Of a stretch of DNA of 64,000 nucleotides, positions 35,601-42,807 are shown one piece after another. The notes beneath the pieces are model-generated. The model made no database searches. It was given only the letters and a program-made list of their open reading frames with translations, and had not been told where the DNA came from. The stretch comes from Pseudomonas rhizophila (GTDB lineage: Bacteria > Pseudomonadota > Gammaproteobacteria > Pseudomonadales > Pseudomonadaceae): positions 3,906,554-3,970,553 of the forward strand of contig NZ_CP024081.1 in assembly GCF_003033885.1 (NCBI RefSeq). Reading direction: 5' to 3'. Numbering within the stretch: position 1 is the stretch's first letter; every line of letters starts with the position of its first letter. The position numbers and the translations under genes were made by a program.

Positions 35601-37795
35601 AGCAGCACGCGCTGTTCGTCCGCGCGAAGACCGGCCAGGATACGCTCCGCCCAGGCATGATGCTCCAGGTCCGCTTTGTCCAGATCGAGAAAACGCATGG
35701 TGGCCCTGTCGCCCACGGAGTGAACCTGCTCGCCATCGTGCAAGCGCAGCGTCATGTCCGCAGGCCAACCGGGCAAATCCACAAGGGTTTGGCTGACCTG
35801 AATGTGCGCGCTCCCGGGTGCTTCACCCGCGCGCAAGCGTCCAACGGTCTGCTGCACCCATTGCCAGTTGCGTGCCTCAGCGAGGGCATCGGCGAATATG
35901 GCCGGCATTGGCTGCCCGCCTACTTGCAGGTAGCGCAGATGCGCCTCGCTGATACCGACCTGCTGCTGTACGGCCAGGAGCATAGCGTCGTCCAGCTCGG
36001 CGGGCGTCTCGACAAAGTTGCGCAGCAACTCCAGATTGCTTCGCTGCAAGGGATTGCGGTGTGCCCATTGCCAGCCGCGCGCGCGGCTCCACTCCAGAGG
36101 CGGGGTCACGCCTCGGTGACCGGCAGGCAGGCGCAGCCCCAGGGCCTCGCCGGTGCCTTGCACCTCGAAATAACGACCATCGATCCGCACCCATGCCTCG
36201 TCTGGCGTACGCCAGACACCCCAGGCGTCCTGCTCGGCCTCCACAGGCGGCAAGCGCCGCGCCTGGAAGGGCGTGACATCGCCATTCCACAGCCGCGTCG
36301 TGCCGTCATGCACGGGCATGGGTTCAACAGCTCCGCCGATGAAACCCAGATAGGCACCTTGGGCGACCCCGAACAGCACGTTGAAGATGTGATTGATGCC
36401 TTCTTGCGCGTGGCCTTCGTTGAGCGCCTGGATACCTTCAAAGAACTCATACACCAGGCGCACCCCGCCCACCGCCGCCGCAGCCATCCCCATGGGAGCG
36501 CAGAACGGAATGAAGCTGACAGCCAGCATCAATGAACGCTCGGCAAGGCCTTCCCAATACTCCAGGCGTGCCAGCAATGCCTGCCAGTCCTGGTCCCGGG
36601 TCGAGATCATCAGCGCCGAGGCATTGCTCAGGGTGTGGGTGCGCCATTCGTGATAGCGATCATTCCAGTGATCCTCGCGAACATCGCTAAGGGTCCAGGG
36701 GACGTGGGGAACAGGCACGCGAATGCGCCGGGGATTACCCTCCTCGCCAAGCTCGCCTTCACGCCAACCCACAATACGCGCGTGGATTTCCTGGAAAAGG
36801 TTGAGGTTGTCTTTTATCTCCCACTCCACTTGGTCATGCAGGGCCTCACCTAAGCGGGCCTGCAAGCGTACCGGCAGGTAACGCATCAGGCTCTGGCGGT
36901 AACTGCGTTTGCGCACCAGTTCGGTCAGCTTTGCGGCCATGGCCTGCAGGCTGGGAAATTGCCTGATCGGGGCCACTACGTCATAGGGCAGGTGCAAGAC
37001 GACCGGGCGAACGCCTTTTACGTCCCCTTTCAGCCCCCAATACACCCGTGCGCCGAACAACGGCGCAGACAGCACCTCCAGGCCCTTGACCTCACACGCC
37101 AGGGAAGCCACCGGACGATCTTCGAGCCGCACCCCGACATAGGCCAACAATCGCTCGCCGGTCTCGTCCAGGCGTCCATCCAGCTTCGCCTCGTACGCGT
37201 CATAGGCGAGCAGACTGCGCGCGTAGGCCATATAGGCGTCAGCCACGACAGGAACCTCGTCGCCGATAGGCGGCAGGCGTTGCTTGAGCAGACGCTGGTA
37301 GGCACCGCCCACATCCACCTGCCGACAGACTCGGGCAAAACTGGCAGGGGTCGTGGGCAATGCCGTGGTGTCTGACGGCGCGCCCCAACGGTAAAACTCT
37401 CCAGGCTTGCCCTTGATGAAAAGCTCGCCGGTTTTATCGAAAGAACTGCCGGTGGCCGCATCAGCAGGAGGAAAGTTGCGCATGGCGGCCTCCACCACCG
37501 ACAGAGAGGGGCCGAAGTGCTCGCGCCTGACCCTTGCCCGCCGGACTGCGTCGCAAACACTGCCGCGGCCATTGATCGGGCGCCAGGCCTGCATGGGTGG
37601 CTGAGCCTGTAGCAAATTGAGTGTGAAGGGTTCCGGCGCTGGCAGGTCGATAAGCAGTGCGTTCAGCGCATCGCTGTCGCGCTGCAATTGCTGGGCAAGG
37701 ACCTTGAAACGCTCTTGGCGGTGGCGCGAAGCTTGTTTCAACCAGGCCGGTAGCCTGGCCTGGATGAAATCGATATGGGAATCGACAGTGGACAT
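32693..37795 (-). CDS. Very large leucine-rich-repeat protein, DUF6543 (dermonecrotic-toxin-like) family
   Basis: A 1700-residue protein with no signal peptide. The N-terminal ~1050 residues resemble the DUF6543 region of Pseudomonas toxin-like proteins, including a hydrophobic stretch near 420-485 (SLMLAVSFIPFCAPMGMAAA ... VLFGVAQGAYLGFIGG). Leucine-rich repeats run from about 1090 to 1375 (ELTLRLSGLNIGRLPP, NIDTLRLHGNELTAVP, LEDLRLSGNNCRELPD, FLDLKGNRISNI). A C-terminal domain of ~300 residues follows, containing GGRRFIDWFCGAIRDADAD. Related proteins often end in a NEL ubiquitin-ligase domain with a C-x-D motif; I do not see that motif here. AAGGAGGT six bases before ATG 37795 fixes the start. 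A host- or competitor-directed effector role is inference. Flanking genes give no secretion partner. Confidence 0.8.
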   Translation of the reverse strand: MSTVDSHIDFIQARLPAWLKQASRHRQERFKVLAQQLQRDSDALNALLIDLPAPEPFTLNLLQAQPPMQAWRPINGRGSVCDAVRRARVRREHFGPSLSVVEAAMRNFPPADAATGSSFDKTGELFIKGKPGEFYRWGAPSDTTALPTTPASFARVCRQVDVGGAYQRLLKQRLPPIGDEVPVVADAYMAYARSLLAYDAYEAKLDGRLDETGERLLAYVGVRLEDRPVASLACEVKGLEVLSAPLFGARVYWGLKGDVKGVRPVVLHLPYDVVAPIRQFPSLQAMAAKLTELVRKRSYRQSLMRYLPVRLQARLGEALHDQVEWEIKDNLNLFQEIHARIVGWREGELGEEGNPRRIRVPVPHVPWTLSDVREDHWNDRYHEWRTHTLSNASALMISTRDQDWQALLARLEYWEGLAERSLMLAVSFIPFCAPMGMAAAAVGGVRLVYEFFEGIQALNEGHAQEGINHIFNVLFGVAQGAYLGFIGGAVEPMPVHDGTTRLWNGDVTPFQARRLPPVEAEQDAWGVWRTPDEAWVRIDGRYFEVQGTGEALGLRLPAGHRGVTPPLEWSRARGWQWAHRNPLQRSNLELLRNFVETPAELDDAMLLAVQQQVGISEAHLRYLQVGGQPMPAIFADALAEARNWQWVQQTVGRLRAGEAPGSAHIQVSQTLVDLPGWPADMTLRLHDGEQVHSVGDRATMRFLDLDKADLEHHAWAERILAGLRADEQRVLLGQSSIGLRPVESSRLLAGRWADYLERNVTQVTAGMASSIRLDPLAAPIVRAFSGLPESIANELARQSQGQDRVRLQAGRVTGRLGKQCVEALTELRLTRALRDLERGESSADRDRIVMGLLGNAPQLQGRLHLRLLSDKLLAPLEVGENGPLKVIRQDGGKYHPFDERGNELAGDSSLEEALLRAMPDEARNALGLNIWASTTLRKVLMEQALGDRQRLRTYLSLKRTGNDAAALQWQNGRLGYPLSGRGKLPLQGWRHRVEGRLERLFPYYAGESLARLQRSLADQARREGISLDTLVTRLSNDWATLDEGLRQWEVHEGVHHPVESEYTRADTIAMRREVAQEIRRAWRREPDPRREDSELTLRLSGLNIGRLPPISARFEHIEELTLAHLGLSEDPSNFLRLFPNIDTLRLHGNELTAVPVAAGEFRSLEELSLGRNPLNMNADTFAPLIGADRATGLRELQLSEVSSGSDPVASANMVAAIGRLAELPSLRELVWSDNLHFTPQELEAITALPGLQALDLVRCGLRLDEQGSAFLRAATALEDLRLSGNNCRELPDLPELAHLKELELANAGLDRVPALALALLARPSSDPIFLDLKGNRISNIQDDLIPALGNMPKTNTLGLWLEDNPLPSAQIRALRALDPEAFRYTVDDWLRDFPDLKSALEVARDDAGGRRFIDWFCGAIRDADADQPGGLALGDRQRAAGILQYYTGYPDLYTELSGRIADFDQQLAQLRTRLQARVLDRQTPDVAELELHFLMFGSVQRARLEPQGIHFARFLTNHDDYWGQVLSGRYPELVQRRAAMTREGFINWLSDAQDTFNSNDQTPRVGELAWRPYLGLMSRDWLDGLAIWDTVEENLVDAFSEPVDPSHWPQVLLDNLAQPDADLPSALESITQPTGTMWYRVRLEAVADVNWAAGEPVTLTEDQLRRTMAIYRSVKSREVEAMVHRITTGLVTPWWSLRPQ

Positions 37796-37975
37796 GATGG
37801 ACCTCCTTCCTTGGGGTCGATTAAGCATCTGAAATTTTGAAATACGCTAAGCCGGGGCGTGGGCGATCCTCTCCAAAATGAGCTTGTTTTTAAACCGCCC
37901 AACCGTTGCAAGGGGTTGCAGGTTCCATGGCCAGTCGCTGACAGGTCTGCATCAAATGCTTGCGCCTGATCAGGA

Positions 37976-38578
37976 TCACACCACCAACGTCAACCACGCC
38001 GACATCAGCAACAACACCGCCATGATCCGATTGAACCGACCCATGGCCACGGTGGATCGGCAGAATCTGGCGGCGCCGAGGCCCAGATACGCCCAGGCGG
38101 TCATGCATGGGATCGAAATCGCGAAGAACGCCAGGGACAGCCAGAGCACCCGCACGGTGCGGTCGGCCTCGGTGCCGGCGAAGACGCTGACCACCGCCAA
38201 TGCCATCATCCAGGTCTTGGGATTGACCAACTGCAAACCGGCCGCCCCCGCCAAGCCAAGACGCAGACCCTCAATGGGTCGTTCAGGGTCGATGGCCTGG
38301 ACTGGCGTGCTGAATATTTGCCAGGCCATCCAGCTCAACCAGGCAATTCCGGCCCATGACAGCAAAGTCTGGAGCGTTGCATGACGGGCCAGCACATCGC
38401 CCAATCCGGTGCCCACCAACAACACCAACAAGGCTGCGGCGGCGCAGGCGCCGAGGATGATTGGCAAGGTGGTCGCCAGGCCAAAGCGCGAGCTGTGGCT
38501 CAGCACCAGGATATTGGTCGGGCCCGGGGTGATGGAGGCAACAAAGGCGAACAAGGCGAACGGCAGCAACTGGTCCAT
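37976..38578 (-). CDS. LysE family amino-acid exporter
   Basis: A 200-residue inner-membrane protein with about six hydrophobic helices and the LysE/RhtB signature near the N-terminus, ASITPGPTNILVLSHSSRFG, followed by LGLAGAAGLQLVNPKTWMMA. Such proteins export amino acids or related small molecules by proton exchange. It begins 53 bases after the AraC gene on the same strand, so that regulator may control it. Confidence 0.92.
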   Translation of the reverse strand: MDQLLPFALFAFVASITPGPTNILVLSHSSRFGLATTLPIILGACAAAALLVLLVGTGLGDVLARHATLQTLLSWAGIAWLSWMAWQIFSTPVQAIDPERPIEGLRLGLAGAAGLQLVNPKTWMMALAVVSVFAGTEADRTVRVLWLSLAFFAISIPCMTAWAYLGLGAARFCRSTVAMGRFNRIMAVLLLMSAWLTLVV

Positions 38579-38631
38579 GGAGCAACATCTCGGTGAATGA
38601 TCGTAGCCTGATCATCCCCACCCAACCGCGC

Positions 38632-39468
38632 TCAGTCTGGAACGTTTGAGCAACGCTTGCGGTAGTCCGCCGGGCTCAGGCGATAGGCGCGCTGGAACCA
38701 GCGACCCAAATGACTCTGGTCGGCAAAACCGAGTATCGCCGCCACCGCCACCGCGCTTTCGCCACGGGCCAGCAAGCGCCGGGCCCGGGCCAGGCGTAAC
38801 TGGATCAGATAGGCATGGGGGGCGAGACCGAACGCGGCCTTGAAGGCCCGGGTCAGGCGAAAACGGTCCACCCCGGTGACCCGTGCCAGGTCATCCAGCC
38901 CGATGTCTTCACTCAGATGACTGTGCAGATAATCACGGGCCTGCTGCGCCACCAATGGCAGGCGCGGATCGGGATTGATCCGCGCACGCCAGTGCAGGTG
39001 CTGGGTCAGGTTGGCCAGCAAGGTGTCGAGGGCCGTCTGGCGCACGATGCGCATCTCCTGCTGATGCAAACTCTGGAACGCCATGGCCGTGGCGCTCGCC
39101 AGCCGCGCATCGTCGGCCAGGGTGGCGGCAAATCCCAGCTGTGCATTATCCGGAGCCACGTCGAACAACGACCGCAGTTCGCGCTCCAGCCACTGTGGCT
39201 CGAGGTACAACGTGCGATAGGTGAAACCGCTGGCGTGGGGCGCGTTGCCGTCATGCAACTCCCCAGGCTCGAGCAGAAACACCTTGCCCGGCGTGCTGTT
39301 GTGCTGCTGGCGGCGACAATGGAACTGCTGCACGCCCTGTTCGGTCACGCCCACCAGATAGGCGTCGTGCCAATGGGGATCGTAGGCATGTCCCTCGAAA
39401 TGCGCGCGCACGGTCTCGATGCCGGACGTGGCGTCCTGCTTGAGATCGATCCAGTTGCGCGTTGTCAT
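38632..39468 (-). CDS. AraC family regulator with cupin sensor domain
   Basis: A 278-residue regulator. The N-terminal half is an AraC-type cupin (EGHAYDPHWHDAYLVGVTEQ, VFLLEPGELHDGN). The C-terminal half has the paired helix-turn-helix (DDLARVTGVDRFRLTRAFKA and VAAILGFADQSHLGRWFQRA) and ends in YRLSPADYRKRC. It is the first gene of a pair with the LysE exporter, which it likely controls. Its start is divergent from vanA, with 216 bases between. Confidence 0.92.
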   Translation of the reverse strand: MTTRNWIDLKQDATSGIETVRAHFEGHAYDPHWHDAYLVGVTEQGVQQFHCRRQQHNSTPGKVFLLEPGELHDGNAPHASGFTYRTLYLEPQWLERELRSLFDVAPDNAQLGFAATLADDARLASATAMAFQSLHQQEMRIVRQTALDTLLANLTQHLHWRARINPDPRLPLVAQQARDYLHSHLSEDIGLDDLARVTGVDRFRLTRAFKAAFGLAPHAYLIQLRLARARRLLARGESAVAVAAILGFADQSHLGRWFQRAYRLSPADYRKRCSNVPD

Positions 39469-39567
39469 GGGCAGTCTCGTTTTTGTGTATCAGCACGAGC
39501 AGGTTAACCGCTGGCGGCGAGGGAGTCTGGAAGATTTGTGCAGTTTTGTTTTCGCCGAAACGAAGCA

Positions 39568-39579
39568 AATGGATCCATT
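39568..39579. promoter_or_regulatory. VanR operator 1
   Basis: AATGGATCCATT is a perfect 12-bp palindrome and agrees at 10 of 12 positions with the Caulobacter VanR operator ATTGGATCCAAT. It lies about 48 bases before the vanA -35 element. Confidence 0.8.
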
Positions 39580-39643
39580 AAAGACTGCCAACCGTCTACC
39601 AGGACACCAAAAATATTGACAACCGAAATAGTTAAGAGAGTTA

Positions 39644-39653
39644 ATGGATCCAT
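39644..39653. promoter_or_regulatory. VanR operator 2, overlapping the vanA promoter
   Basis: A second ATGGATCCAT palindrome, identical in its 10-bp core to the one at 39569-39578 and 75 bases from it. TTGACA at 39616-39621 with GTTAAT at 39640-39645 looks like the vanA promoter, so this copy overlaps the -10 and would block polymerase. Confidence 0.8.
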
Positions 39654-39684
39654 AAGCACAACAACATCCGCCCGGAGATCCGTC

Positions 39685-40761
39685 ATGTATCCCAAGAACA
39701 CCTGGTACGTTGCCTGCACCCCCGATGAAATCGCTGACAAACCTCTGGGCCGCCAGATCTGCGGCGAGAAGATGGTTTTCTACCGTGGGCATGAAGGCAA
39801 GGTCGCGGCTGTCGAGGACTTCTGCCCCCATCGCGGCGCCCCGCTCTCTTTGGGTTATGTCGAAAACGGTAACCTGGTGTGCGGCTATCACGGGCTGGTG
39901 ATGGGGTGCGACGGCAAGACCGTCGAAATGCCCGGGCAACGGGTCCGGGGATTCCCTTGCAACAAGACGTTTGCGGTGCAGGAGCGTCATGGGTTTATCT
40001 GGGTCTGGCCCGGTGACCAGGCCTTGGCTGACCCGACGCTGATCCATCATCTTGAATGGGCCGAAAGTGACGAGTGGGCTTACGGCGGCGGTCTGTTCCA
40101 TATCCAGTGCGATTACCGCCTGATGATCGACAACCTGATGGACCTGACCCACGAAACCTACGTGCACGCCTCCAGCATCGGCCAGAAGGAAATCGACGAG
40201 GCGCCGCCGGTGACCACGGTCGAAGGTGACGAAGTGGTCACCGCCCGGCACATGGAAAACATCATGGCCCCGCCCTTCTGGCGCATGGCCTTGCGCGGCA
40301 ACAACCTGGCCGACGACGTGCCGGTGGACCGCTGGCAGATCTGCCGTTTCACCCCGCCCAGCCACGTCCTGATCGAAGTCGGCGTGGCCCATGCCGGCAA
40401 CGGCGGGTATCACGCCGCGCCGCAGTTCAAGGCGTCCAGCATCGTGGTGGACTTCATCACCCCGGAAACCGAGACATCCATCTGGTACTTCTGGGGCATG
40501 GCCCGGCATTTCCAGCCCCAGGACGAAGCACTGACCGCCAGCATTCGCGAAGGCCAGGGCAAGATTTTCAGCGAAGACCTGGAAATGCTCGAACGCCAGC
40601 AGCGCAACCTGCTGGATCACCCGCAACGCAGCCTGCTCAAGCTCAATATCGATGCTGGCGGCGTGCAGTCGCGTCGAGTGCTGGATCGTTGGATTGCCCG
40701 TGAGCGCGAGCCACAAGCGGGATTGATTGCCAGCACCCATCAGGGAGAGCAGCGAGCATGA
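39685..40761 (+). CDS. vanA: Vanillate O-demethylase oxygenase subunit
   Basis: A 358-residue Rieske non-haem iron oxygenase. The Rieske cluster ligands are C47-x-H49 and C66-x-x-H69 (FCPHRGAPLSLGYVENGNLV then CGYHG). The mononuclear iron site is in MIDNLMDLTHETYVHASS (D-x2-H-x4-H pattern). The enzyme removes the methyl group of vanillate as formaldehyde, giving protocatechuate, with electrons from VanB. ATG 39685 with GGAG upstream matches known VanA starts (MYPKNTWYVA). Its stop overlaps the vanB start (ATGA). Two VanR-type palindromes lie upstream. Confidence 0.95.
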   Translation: MYPKNTWYVACTPDEIADKPLGRQICGEKMVFYRGHEGKVAAVEDFCPHRGAPLSLGYVENGNLVCGYHGLVMGCDGKTVEMPGQRVRGFPCNKTFAVQERHGFIWVWPGDQALADPTLIHHLEWAESDEWAYGGGLFHIQCDYRLMIDNLMDLTHETYVHASSIGQKEIDEAPPVTTVEGDEVVTARHMENIMAPPFWRMALRGNNLADDVPVDRWQICRFTPPSHVLIEVGVAHAGNGGYHAAPQFKASSIVVDFITPETETSIWYFWGMARHFQPQDEALTASIREGQGKIFSEDLEMLERQQRNLLDHPQRSLLKLNIDAGGVQSRRVLDRWIAREREPQAGLIASTHQGEQRA

Positions 40762-41708
40762 TTGAAGTCCAGGTCACGGCGCGACACAACGAAGCCCAGG
40801 ACATTTGCAGCTACGAGCTGACGAGTGTCGACGGCCAGCCTTTACCGGCGTTCACCGCCGGTGCCCATATCGACGTACACCTGCCCAACGGCATGATTCG
40901 TCAGTATTCGCTGTGCAATCATCCCGAGGAACGGCATCGCTACCTCATCGGGGTGCTCAAGGATGCCGCATCCCGAGGCGGTTCGCGCAATTTGCATGAA
41001 CAGATTCTGCCAGGCGCGCGCTTGCTGATCAGCGAACCGCGCAACCTGTTCCCCCTCGCCCCCGAGGCTCGACGTAGCCTGCTGTTTGCCGGCGGTATCG
41101 GTATTACGCCGATCCTGTGCATGGCCGAACACCTGGCCCAGAGCGGTGCGGCGTTCGAACTGCATTACTGTGCCAGGTCCAGGGAGCGTGCAGCCTTTAT
41201 CGAACGCTTGCGCCAATCGCCTTATGCCGACCGGGTGTTTCTGCACTTCGATGAAGAGCCTGGAACCATGCTGGACGCTGCCAGGGTCCTGGCCGCCCCC
41301 AGTGAGGATCTGCACCTCTATGTGTGCGGTCCCGGTGGCTTCATGCAGCATGTCCTCGACACCGCCAAGGTTCAGGGCTGGCGGGAAAGCTGTGTGCACC
41401 GCGAGTACTTTGCCGCTGCGCCCACCGACACCCGCGCGGACGGCAGCTTCTCGGTGAAAGTCGCCAGCAGCGGCCAGGTCTTCGAAGTACCCGCCGACCG
41501 AAGCGTGGTCCAGGTGCTGGAAAGCCATGGTATCGAGATTCCGATCTCCTGCGAACAGGGCGTGTGCGGCACCTGCCTGACGCGTGTGCTGGAAGGTGTG
41601 CCGGAGCACCGGGACATGTTTTTGACCGAGGCCGAACAGGCTTGCAACGACCAGTTCACGCCGTGCTGCTCCCGCTCGAAGACGCCACTTTTGGTGTTGG
41701 ATATCTGA
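40758..41708 (+). CDS. vanB: Vanillate O-demethylase reductase subunit
   Basis: A 316-residue electron-transfer partner of VanA. In order: flavin-binding domain (HIDVHLPNGMIRQYSLCNHP), NAD-binding domain (LLFAGGIGITPILCMAEHLA, DLHLYVCGPGGFMQ), and a C-terminal plant-type [2Fe-2S] domain with the cysteine cluster ISCEQGVCGTCLTRV. It passes electrons from NADH to the VanA Rieske centre. The four-base overlap with vanA shows the two are co-translated. A REP pair follows the stop. Confidence 0.95.
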   Translation: MIEVQVTARHNEAQDICSYELTSVDGQPLPAFTAGAHIDVHLPNGMIRQYSLCNHPEERHRYLIGVLKDAASRGGSRNLHEQILPGARLLISEPRNLFPLAPEARRSLLFAGGIGITPILCMAEHLAQSGAAFELHYCARSRERAAFIERLRQSPYADRVFLHFDEEPGTMLDAARVLAAPSEDLHLYVCGPGGFMQHVLDTAKVQGWRESCVHREYFAAAPTDTRADGSFSVKVASSGQVFEVPADRSVVQVLESHGIEIPISCEQGVCGTCLTRVLEGVPEHRDMFLTEAEQACNDQFTPCCSRSKTPLLVLDI

Positions 41709-41732
41709 CCCAATACCCTGAGGGAAGAGCTT

Positions 41733-41824
41733 TGTGGGAGCAAAGCTTGCTCGCGATGGCGGCGACTCAGTCAGCATTGCTATCGGCTGACAGACGGCTA
41801 TCGCAAGCAAGCTTAGCTCCCCCA
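41733..41824. repeat. REP pair (REPIN) after vanB
   Basis: TGTGGGAGCAAAGCTTGCTC is mirrored by a slightly diverged GCAAGCAAGCTTAGCTCCCC. It lies between the convergent vanB and vanR genes and may end both transcripts. Confidence 0.8.
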
Positions 41825-41837
41825 GCCGTATGCGCGC

Positions 41838-42551
41838 TCACTGCGAGCGAACAATCACCTTCATCCGCTCATCAGCCAACGTCGAGCCGAACACCTCGGC
41901 ATAACGCAAAGTCGCATTGGCATGTTCGCGCATGATTGCCTCGGCGCGGGCTCCCTGGCGATGGATCAGCGCATCGAACACCGAGTGGTGCTGCATGTGG
42001 GCGTAGTTGAAGCGGCGAAATTCGCCGGCCATGTTCTGACGATCCACCGCCAGGGCGGTGACTGAGGCAAATGGCAGGTGATCGTTGCGAGCCAGGGCAT
42101 CGGCAATCGCCGGGTTATGGCTGCCCTCGACGATCACCTGATGAAAGCGCATGTTCAAGTCGTGATAGACCTCAAGGTCATCCTCGGTCACATAGCCCTT
42201 GGCAAACAGTTCGTCGCCCTGCACCAGGCATTGTTCAAGTGCCGCTCGCCCCTCTTCGGATAAGCCACGCTCGGCCGTTTGCCGCGCGGCCAGGCCTTCG
42301 AGCACACCACGCACCTCCACGGCCCCGGCGATTTCCTCGGCACTGACCGAGCGCACCTGGAATCCGCGACCACCGAAGCGCACCAGCAGCCCTTCCTGCT
42401 CCAGGGTACGAAACGCCATGCGCACCGGCATTCGCGAAACACCGAACAACTCAGCCGTGGGAATTTCCATCAAGCGCTCACCGCCCGCCAGCTCGCCTGA
42501 GGCGATCATCCTGCGCAATGCGACCAGCACCGTTTGGCCGGGCTTACTCAT
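41838..42551 (-). CDS. vanR: GntR/FCD family regulator of vanillate catabolism
   Basis: A 237-residue repressor. A GntR winged helix (residues ~10-70: RRMIASGELAGGERLMEIPT, ELFGVSRMPVRMAFRTLEQE) is joined to an FCD ligand-binding domain whose metal/ligand residues are in DLNMRFHQVIVEGSHN and HSVFDALIHRQ. Position beside vanAB, family, and the GGATCC palindromes at vanA all point to VanR, which releases DNA when vanillate binds. ATG 42551 is chosen; the open frame upstream passes through a REP element and is not coding. Confidence 0.9.
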   Translation of the reverse strand: MSKPGQTVLVALRRMIASGELAGGERLMEIPTAELFGVSRMPVRMAFRTLEQEGLLVRFGGRGFQVRSVSAEEIAGAVEVRGVLEGLAARQTAERGLSEEGRAALEQCLVQGDELFAKGYVTEDDLEVYHDLNMRFHQVIVEGSHNPAIADALARNDHLPFASVTALAVDRQNMAGEFRRFNYAHMQHHSVFDALIHRQGARAEAIMREHANATLRYAEVFGSTLADERMKVIVRSQ

Positions 42552-42672
42552 CCAGGTTCTTCCAGAGAAAACAGAGTCGCCATAGTAGAAGGCTTGGGAC
42601 GGTGTGTCACGGCGGGGGTATGGAGCGAACGCAAGAGCAATCGAACGCAGGAAAATCAGCGGGGCAGGCAGA

Positions 42673-42750
42673 CCGCCATCGCGAGCAGGCTCGCTCCCAC
42701 AATGGGTCCGCCATAGATCCTTGTGGGAGCGAGCCTGCTCGCGATGGCGG
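42673..42750. repeat. REP pair with perfect 29-bp inverted arms
   Basis: The left arm 42673-42701 (CCGCCATCGCGAGCAGGCTC...) and right arm 42722-42750 are exact reverse complements over 29 bases, separated by 20 bases. This is the best-preserved REPIN in the window and sits between fcs and vanR. Confidence 0.9.
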
Positions 42751-42807
42751 CAGACCAGACAACATTGATGGCAAGCCTTGCTGTCACGGATTTTGGGTCT
42801 GGACCGA

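Noticed and set aside
32693..37828. Horizontal island around the LRR gene
   Set aside because: Base composition looks like the neighbours and no integrase, IS or attachment repeat flanks the gene.
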